Assembly: GCF_030694325.1 (NCBI RefSeq)
Contig: NZ_JAUXYO010000345.1
Span: 1-36,654, forward strand
Length of the DNA stretch: 36,654 nucleotides
Direction of reading: 5' to 3'
DNA from: Allobosea sp.
GTDB taxonomy: Bacteria; Pseudomonadota; Alphaproteobacteria; Rhizobiales; Beijerinckiaceae
How positions within the stretch are numbered: the stretch's first letter is position 1; each line of letters opens with the position of its first letter. The position numbers and the translations under genes were made by a program. The notes below the pieces were generated by a model. It made no database searches and had not been told where the DNA came from. It saw only the letters and a program-made list of their open reading frames with translations. Positions 32,135-36,654 of this stretch are shown here, in pieces.

Positions 32135-33982
32135 TCAGAAGGCCTCTTCCCAGTTTCGGCTCAGCCGCATCGCCGAGTTGATCATGCCGACATGCGAGTA
32201 GGTCTGCGGGAAGTTGCCCCAGAGCTCACCCGTTTCGAGATCGGCGTCCTCCGACAGCAGGCCGAAGCTGTTGCGCCGCTGCAGGATGCGGCCGAAAAGG
32301 GCCTTGGCCTCCTCGCGCCGGCCGATGGCGTGCAGCGCATCGACATACCAGAAGGCGCAGATCAGGAAGCCGGTGTGCATGTAGCCGAAATCGTCCTGCG
32401 TCGCGTAGCGCAGCAGCAGGTCGCCGCGTGTCAGGTCGCGGCCGATCGCGTCGACAGTCGCGACATAGCGGGGGTCGTCCGCCTTCAGGAAGCCGAGTTC
32501 GGCGACGAGCAGCAGGGTGGCGTCGAGATCCTCGCCGCCGAAGGTCGAGACGAGGTGTCCCTTCTGCGCATTCCAGATGTGGTCGAGGATGACGGCCTTG
32601 AGCCGCGCGGCCTCGCCTTCCCAGTAATCGCTCCTGTCGGCGCGGCCGAGCGTGGACGCGATGCGGGCGAGCCGATCGCAGGCCGCCCAGCACATCACGC
32701 TGGAGAAGGCATGGACCGCTTCCTTCTCTCGTAGTTCCCAGGGGCCGGCATCGGGCTTGTCGAAATAGGCGATGGCGAGTGCGCCCATTCGTTCCAGCTG
32801 CCCGAACAGCGATTCCTTGCCGGGCTGGATCAGGCGCTGGTCGAAGAAGGCATGCGTGGCCGCCAGGACCACCGCGCCATAGCCGTCGTTCTGGATCTGG
32901 ATCGCCGCACCGTTGCCGAAGCGCACCGGCTGATGTCCGCGATAGCCCGACAGGGTCGGCGCCTCGAATTCCCGCAGCGTTCCCCCGCGCGTGATTGGGT
33001 AGAGCGGCGGCAGGTGCTCGGCGCCACTCTCCGTGAAGGTATCGACGATGTTGGTGATGAAGCCGAGGTAATCCTCCATCGTCCGGGTTGTGCCGAGCCG
33101 GTTCAGCGCATGGACGACGAAATAGGCGTCCCGCAGCCAGCAATAGCGATAGTCCCAGTTGCGCTGCGTTCCCGGAGCCTCGGGAATCGACGTGGTCAAG
33201 GCTGCGACGATCGCACCGGTTTCCTCGAAGGCACAGAGCTTCAGCGTGATCGCCGCGCGGATGACCTCGCGCTGGTACTCGAAGGGCAGCGAGAGCGAGC
33301 GCACCCAGTCGCGCCAGTAGTCGGTCGTCTTGTCGAGGAACTCTCGTGAGGTCTCCTCGATTTCGGCACGCAGAGCCTCGTCCGAGCCGATGAAGAACGA
33401 ATAGGGCCGCTCCACCGCGAAGGGCACGCCGTCGACGACGTAGGAGATCGGCGCGTCCGTCGTCAGGCGAATGGTCTGGTCGGCGCCGACGAAGCGCACA
33501 TGGTTGGAACCGCGGGTGACCTCGTCGGCGCCCTCGCCCAGACCGAGCGCCGGCTTGACGACGACACGAATGCGCGGCCGTCCCGAAATCCGGCGCACGC
33601 GGCGCACGATTTGTGGTGGCCGGAAGAAGCGCTCGTAGCGCACGAAGCGCGGCGCGAAGTCGAGGATCTCGATGGCATTGCCGTGATCGTCGGACAGGAC
33701 CGAGGAGAGGATGGCGGTATTGTCGAGATAGCTCTGCTCGCAGCGCGTCATGCCGACGAGTTCGATCGCGAAGACGCCCTTCCGCGGCATCGCATCGCCG
33801 TCCTCGGGCTGGTTGTCGATCAGCGCGCAGAAGACGGGATCCCGGTCGAAGCGGGGGAAACAGCCCCAGACGATCCGGGCACGGCGGTCGATAAGGGCCG
33901 CGATCGAGCAATTGCCGATCACGCCGAGGTCGAGCGAGGCCGAATGGGGCCCCGCAGGCATCGTCGAAACAGTCATCGTCAT
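32135..33982 (-). CDS. Glycoside hydrolase family 15 protein (glucoamylase/trehalase type)
   Basis: A 615-residue cytoplasmic GH15 enzyme. The N-terminal trehalase-like domain (about 15-200) has GVIGNCSIAALIDRRARIVW, and the (alpha/alpha)6 catalytic domain has the family block RNWDYRYCWLRDA at 274-286. The C-terminal part includes LSEDADLETGELWGNFPQTY, where a second catalytic Glu is expected. Actinobacterial relatives are trehalases; coupling here to otsB supports a trehalose or maltooligosaccharide substrate, but that is inference. ATG 33982 overlaps the otsB stop as ATGA, so translation is coupled. No signal peptide is present. Confidence 0.9.
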   Translation of the reverse strand: MTMTVSTMPAGPHSASLDLGVIGNCSIAALIDRRARIVWGCFPRFDRDPVFCALIDNQPEDGDAMPRKGVFAIELVGMTRCEQSYLDNTAILSSVLSDDHGNAIEILDFAPRFVRYERFFRPPQIVRRVRRISGRPRIRVVVKPALGLGEGADEVTRGSNHVRFVGADQTIRLTTDAPISYVVDGVPFAVERPYSFFIGSDEALRAEIEETSREFLDKTTDYWRDWVRSLSLPFEYQREVIRAAITLKLCAFEETGAIVAALTTSIPEAPGTQRNWDYRYCWLRDAYFVVHALNRLGTTRTMEDYLGFITNIVDTFTESGAEHLPPLYPITRGGTLREFEAPTLSGYRGHQPVRFGNGAAIQIQNDGYGAVVLAATHAFFDQRLIQPGKESLFGQLERMGALAIAYFDKPDAGPWELREKEAVHAFSSVMCWAACDRLARIASTLGRADRSDYWEGEAARLKAVILDHIWNAQKGHLVSTFGGEDLDATLLLVAELGFLKADDPRYVATVDAIGRDLTRGDLLLRYATQDDFGYMHTGFLICAFWYVDALHAIGRREEAKALFGRILQRRNSFGLLSEDADLETGELWGNFPQTYSHVGMINSAMRLSRNWEEAF

Positions 33983-34773
33983 CCTTGAAAGAAGCTGGAG
34001 GCCGTAAGGCTGCCGCGCTCGGCGGCGCCCAGCATTATGGCACGAAGTGCGGTCGGCGAGGCGAGGCGCAGATCGGCTTGCGTCTCGCCATCGCCGATGC
34101 GGATGGAAAGGCCACCCAGGGCATTCACCGCCTCGAACCCGTGTTCATCGGTCACGTCGTCGCCGATGAAGACAGGCACGCGGCCGGCATAGGGCGAACC
34201 CGCCATGAGTTGCGAGATCGCGATGCCTTTGCTGGCGCCGGCGGGAACCAGCTCGGCCACGGCCTTGCCCTCCTGCAGCCTGACGAGCGGTGCCATCCGG
34301 CCTGCGATGGCGCGCATCAGATCGAGCGCCTCATCATGCACGTGCGGGGCCAGGCGCCAGTGCAGGGCGACCGAGATGTCCTTGTCCTCGACGATGATCC
34401 CGACATGGCTGTTGGCGAAACGAACCAGATCGCGCACCGCCTGACGCATCTCGGGCGACGGGGGCGGCTGGGTCTGCACCTGGCCTCCGAGGCGGATATC
34501 GGCGCCATGCAGGGCGGCGACATCGAATCGGTAGGGCTCCAGCACCGAATCGAGGAAGGCGATCGGCCGCCCGGAGACCAGCGCCAACGCCCCCGACAAT
34601 TGGCTCCGGAGCGTGTCGAGCGCCGCCGGAACCCGCCGGTCGAGCTTCACATCCGCAGGTGAGGGGGCGATCTCGACGAGTGTGCCATCAAAATCGAGGA
34701 AGAGCGCGATGTCCCGACGGTCCGCGGCCCAGCGGGCGAGACGGGGTTCGGCAGGAGGGGCAGTCAAGGTCAT
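33979..34773 (-). CDS. otsB: Trehalose-6-phosphate phosphatase
   Basis: Removes phosphate from trehalose-6-phosphate, completing the OtsA-OtsB route. The 264-residue HAD-superfamily protein has motif I DFDGTL at 27-32 with the nucleophile D27 and D29, motif II-type LVSGRP, and motif IV GDDVTDE at 204-210, all diagnostic for OtsB. Its stop overlaps the start of the GH15 gene by four bases. It is divergent from otsA across 286 bases, so the two trehalose enzymes are controlled from one shared intergenic region. Confidence 0.95.
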   Translation of the reverse strand: MTLTAPPAEPRLARWAADRRDIALFLDFDGTLVEIAPSPADVKLDRRVPAALDTLRSQLSGALALVSGRPIAFLDSVLEPYRFDVAALHGADIRLGGQVQTQPPPSPEMRQAVRDLVRFANSHVGIIVEDKDISVALHWRLAPHVHDEALDLMRAIAGRMAPLVRLQEGKAVAELVPAGASKGIAISQLMAGSPYAGRVPVFIGDDVTDEHGFEAVNALGGLSIRIGDGETQADLRLASPTALRAIMLGAAERGSLTASSFFQG

Positions 34774-34966
34774 TGCAATAGCCCGTTCGAACTAAAGAGG
34801 TTTTGATCTCTGGGTGAAGTCGGCAGCGGTCCCGCGTCGGCTATTGGTAGGCTCGAATTGAGCGCATCTTCAACATCGCGATTTGACATTTGGCCGCCGA
34901 CGCCGCCTTCTTCTGTCCACAGCTTTGCCGTCGCGATGCCGAAATTGGCCGCGGCTCCATCGAAAC

Positions 34967-34993
34967 ATTACGCCGCGGCAGGCGTTCTGTTCC
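34967..34993 (-). promoter_or_regulatory. Weak EcfG-like (general stress) promoter candidate for otsB-GH15
   Basis: On the minus strand GGAAC (34993-34989) is followed after 16 bases by CGTAAT (34972-34967). The alphaproteobacterial EcfG consensus is GGAAC-N16/17-CGTT, so one of nine core bases differs. It would give a leader of about 190 bases before otsB. Nothing else clear is seen in the 286-base otsB/otsA gap (34774-35059). Confidence 0.25.
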
Positions 34994-35059
34994 TGCCCCT
35001 CCCGCCGAATTCGGATCATTGCGCCAGCGGGTGGACGACCACAGGAGACCATTGCCACC

Positions 35060-36654
35060 ATGCGCCTCGTCATCGTCTCGAACCGTGTCACCATTCCCGA
35101 GCGGAACGAGAAGGCTGCCGCTGGTGGATTGGCGGTGGCGCTGCGCGAGGCCCTGGAGAAGCAGGGAGGCCTCTGGTTCGGCTGGAGCGGAAGCGTCAAG
35201 GAAACGACGACGACACCGACGATCGTCGAGCGTGGCAACGTGACCTATGCCGTCACCGACCTCACGGAGGCGGAGCGCCAGTCCTACTATCTCGGATTCT
35301 CGAACCGCGCCCTGTGGCCGCTGATGCATTATCGCCTCGGGCTCACCGAGTTCTCGCGGGTGGATTATGCCGGCTATCTTGCCGTCAATCGCCGCTTCGC
35401 GAAGGCCTTGATGTCTCTGCTGAAGCCCGACGACATCATCTGGATCCATGACTATCACCTGATCCCGCTGGCAGCGGAATTGCGTCGACGGGGCGTGACC
35501 AACCGGATCGGCTATTTCCACCATATTCCCTGGCCTCCCGCCGAGATGTTCGGGGCGCTGCCCTTTGCCGCCACGCTGGCCAGCACCGTCATGGCCTATG
35601 ATCTCGTCGGCCTCCAGACAGCGACCGACGTTTCGAACCTGATCGGCTGTCTTTCGGCGATGAGCGGCGCCCGCAGCGACGGGCGCAAGGTCCGCGTCGG
35701 GCGCCGCGAGACGATCATCCAGCCCTTCCCGATCGGGATCGATGTCGAAGCCTTCCGCAAGCTCGCGGCTGCCTCCGTCCGCTCGGCGACGACACCGCTG
35801 AAGACGACGCGGCAGTCGCTGGGCGAGCGCAAGCTGGTGATCGGTGTCGATCGCCTCGACTACTCCAAGGGCATCGTCCAAAGGCTGGAGGCCTTCGGAC
35901 ACTTCCTGCGCAGCCACCCCGACCAGCGCGGGCGCGTCGGCCTGCTGCAGATCGCGCCGCCCTCGCGCTCGGACGTGCCAGAATATGCCGAGCTCGACCG
36001 GCAGTCGGACGAGGTCGCCGGCCGCCTCAATGCAGCGCTGGGCGAGTTCGACTGGACGCCGATCCGCGTCGTGAAGAAGGCCTACTCCCGCAATGCGCTC
36101 GCCGGTTTCTACCGCCGCGCCCAGGTCGGCCTGGTCACCCCCATGCGGGACGGGATGAACCTCGTCGCGAAGGAATATGTCGCCGCGCAGGACCCGGCCG
36201 ATCCGGGCGTGCTTGTGCTGTCGCGCTTCGCCGGCGCAGCCCACCAGATGGGCGAGGCCCTGATCGTCAATCCTTACGACCTGCACGAGGTCGCCGAGGC
36301 CATCCGTACCGCGCTCGCCATGCCGATCTCCGAGCGGATCCGGCGCTTCGAGCGCCTTTATGCCAGGATCGAGGCGACCGATATCGGCTGGTGGACGCAG
36401 CGCTACCTCGATGCCCTTTCGGGCATCGACATGACCCCATCCGACATCCTGTCCCCGAAGGACGAGCCCAGTACCGCCGCGAAAGCGCGGCGTCCGGCCA
36501 AACCGGCAGCCAAAAAAGACCTGCCCAAGACGAAGCGGTCCAAGACGACGGGCTCCAAGACAATGCGGCCGCAGGCGGCCGCCGGCGATGACACGTCCGC
36601 GCGCGCGGCCGGGCAGGGCCGGCGCCTTCGCCCCAAAGCCGCCGCCGCGCCTGC
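35060..36654 (+). CDS. otsA: Trehalose-6-phosphate synthase (partial, runs off window), with basic C-terminal extension
   Basis: GT20 glycosyltransferase joining UDP-glucose and glucose-6-phosphate. The first 531 residues are visible with no stop. Conserved residues are R9 (SNRV), the HDYHL region with D131, R265 and K270 in [10 protein letters not shown], and D364 in [13 protein letters not shown]. The catalytic core ends near residue 458; E. coli OtsA ends around 474. Here the frame continues for at least 70 residues as a tail rich in Ala, Lys, Pro and Arg (for example [13 protein letters not shown] and [12 protein letters not shown]), resembling histone-H1-like tails. ATG 35060 has AGGAG upstream. 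A long antisense open frame across this gene is a coding shadow. Confidence 0.93.
   Translation, partial: MRLVIVSNRVTIPERNEKAAAGGLAVALREALEKQGGLWFGWSGSVKETTTTPTIVERGNVTYAVTDLTEAERQSYYLGFSNRALWPLMHYRLGLTEFSRVDYAGYLAVNRRFAKALMSLLKPDDIIWIHDYHLIPLAAELRRRGVTNRIGYFHHIPWPPAEMFGALPFAATLASTVMAYDLVGLQTATDVSNLIGCLSAMSGARSDGRKVRVGRRETIIQPFPIGIDVEAFRKLAAASVRSATTPLKTTRQSLGERKLVIGVDRLDYSKGIVQRLEAFGHFLRSHPDQRGRVGLLQIAPPSRSDVPEYAELDRQSDEVAGRLNAALGEFDWTPIRVVKKAYSRNALAGFYRRAQVGLVTPMRDGMNLVAKEYVAAQDPADPGVLVLSRFAGAAHQMGEALIVNPYDLHEVAEAIRTALAMPISERIRRFERLYARIEATDIGWWTQRYLDALSGIDMTPSDILSPKDEPSTAAKARRPAKPAAKKDLPKTKRSKTTGSKTMRPQAAAGDDTSARAAGQGRRLRPKAAAAP

Noticed and set aside
34841-36286. A 481-codon open frame on the minus strand opposite otsA
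   Set aside because: otsA on the plus strand has all GT20 residues; the antisense frame has no recognisable domain and arises from high third-position GC.
1-36654. Search for tRNA, rRNA, CRISPR, insertion sequences, prophage genes or a replication origin
   Set aside because: No tRNA-like T-loops, repeat-spacer arrays, transposase or integrase motifs, or origin-like box clusters were seen by eye on either strand.

Overview
The window is high-GC, gene-dense DNA from an alphaproteobacterium, most likely of the Rhizobiales/Hyphomicrobiales and resembling Bosea. This taxonomic call is inference from gene content (a cycM-kdsB-pheA neighbourhood, alphaproteobacterial catabolic genes, an otsA/otsB locus, GTCAT...ATGAC intergenic repeats); there is no rRNA or other marker to prove it. 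No tRNA, rRNA, CRISPR, phage or transposase was seen, and no gene-free stretch reaches 300 bases.

Layout. 1-2239 (minus): the end-on part of a Yej-type peptide ABC importer (yejA-like binding protein, then yejB, cut by the window edge). 2371-5475: membrane-anchored cytochrome c with its terminator, then divergently kdsB, pheA and a VOC protein. 5472-11379: nudC and a valine/isobutyrate catabolic cluster (mmsB, an isobutyryl-CoA-type acyl-CoA dehydrogenase, mmsA) into which two toxin-antitoxin modules are set: higBA on the plus strand, and a FitAB-like vapBC inside the mmsA-dehydrogenase transcription unit. A divergent LysR regulator follows (11506-12432). 12423-16601: a REC-REC-GGDEF protein and an iron-type ABC importer (fused permease plus periplasmic binding protein, no ATPase seen). 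16804-20063: transaldolase, a small secreted protein of unknown function and a thiamine-diphosphate enzyme. 20082-20751: a third toxin-antitoxin pair. 20757-24985 (minus): an ALDH7-type aldehyde dehydrogenase, glutaryl-CoA dehydrogenase and a CaiB-type CoA-transferase, the set expected for the lower lysine/2-aminoadipate/glutarate route, with a divergent LysR gene. 26099-32021 (plus): an FAD oxidoreductase plus DinB pair, a 924-residue secreted TPR protein and an M20 peptidase. 32135-36654: a trehalose locus, with GH15 hydrolase and otsB translationally coupled on the minus strand and otsA divergent, running off the window end.

The most unusual signal is the 49-base gap between mmsA and vapB. 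It is almost entirely a perfect 19-base inverted repeat (9836-9877) whose proximal arm contains the vapB Shine-Dalgarno sequence. The mmsA stop codon lies five bases before the hairpin, and vapC ends four bases before the acyl-CoA dehydrogenase start. This suggests that antitoxin translation is coupled to, or insulated from, translation of a catabolic gene. Other notable signals are: three toxin-antitoxin loci in about 13 kb without mobile-element remains; a direct-repeat operator before higB; a basic Ala/Lys/Pro-rich tail on OtsA; a duplicated C-x11-C module in the TPR protein; and three multi-hairpin REP-like elements, two of which flank gcdH.
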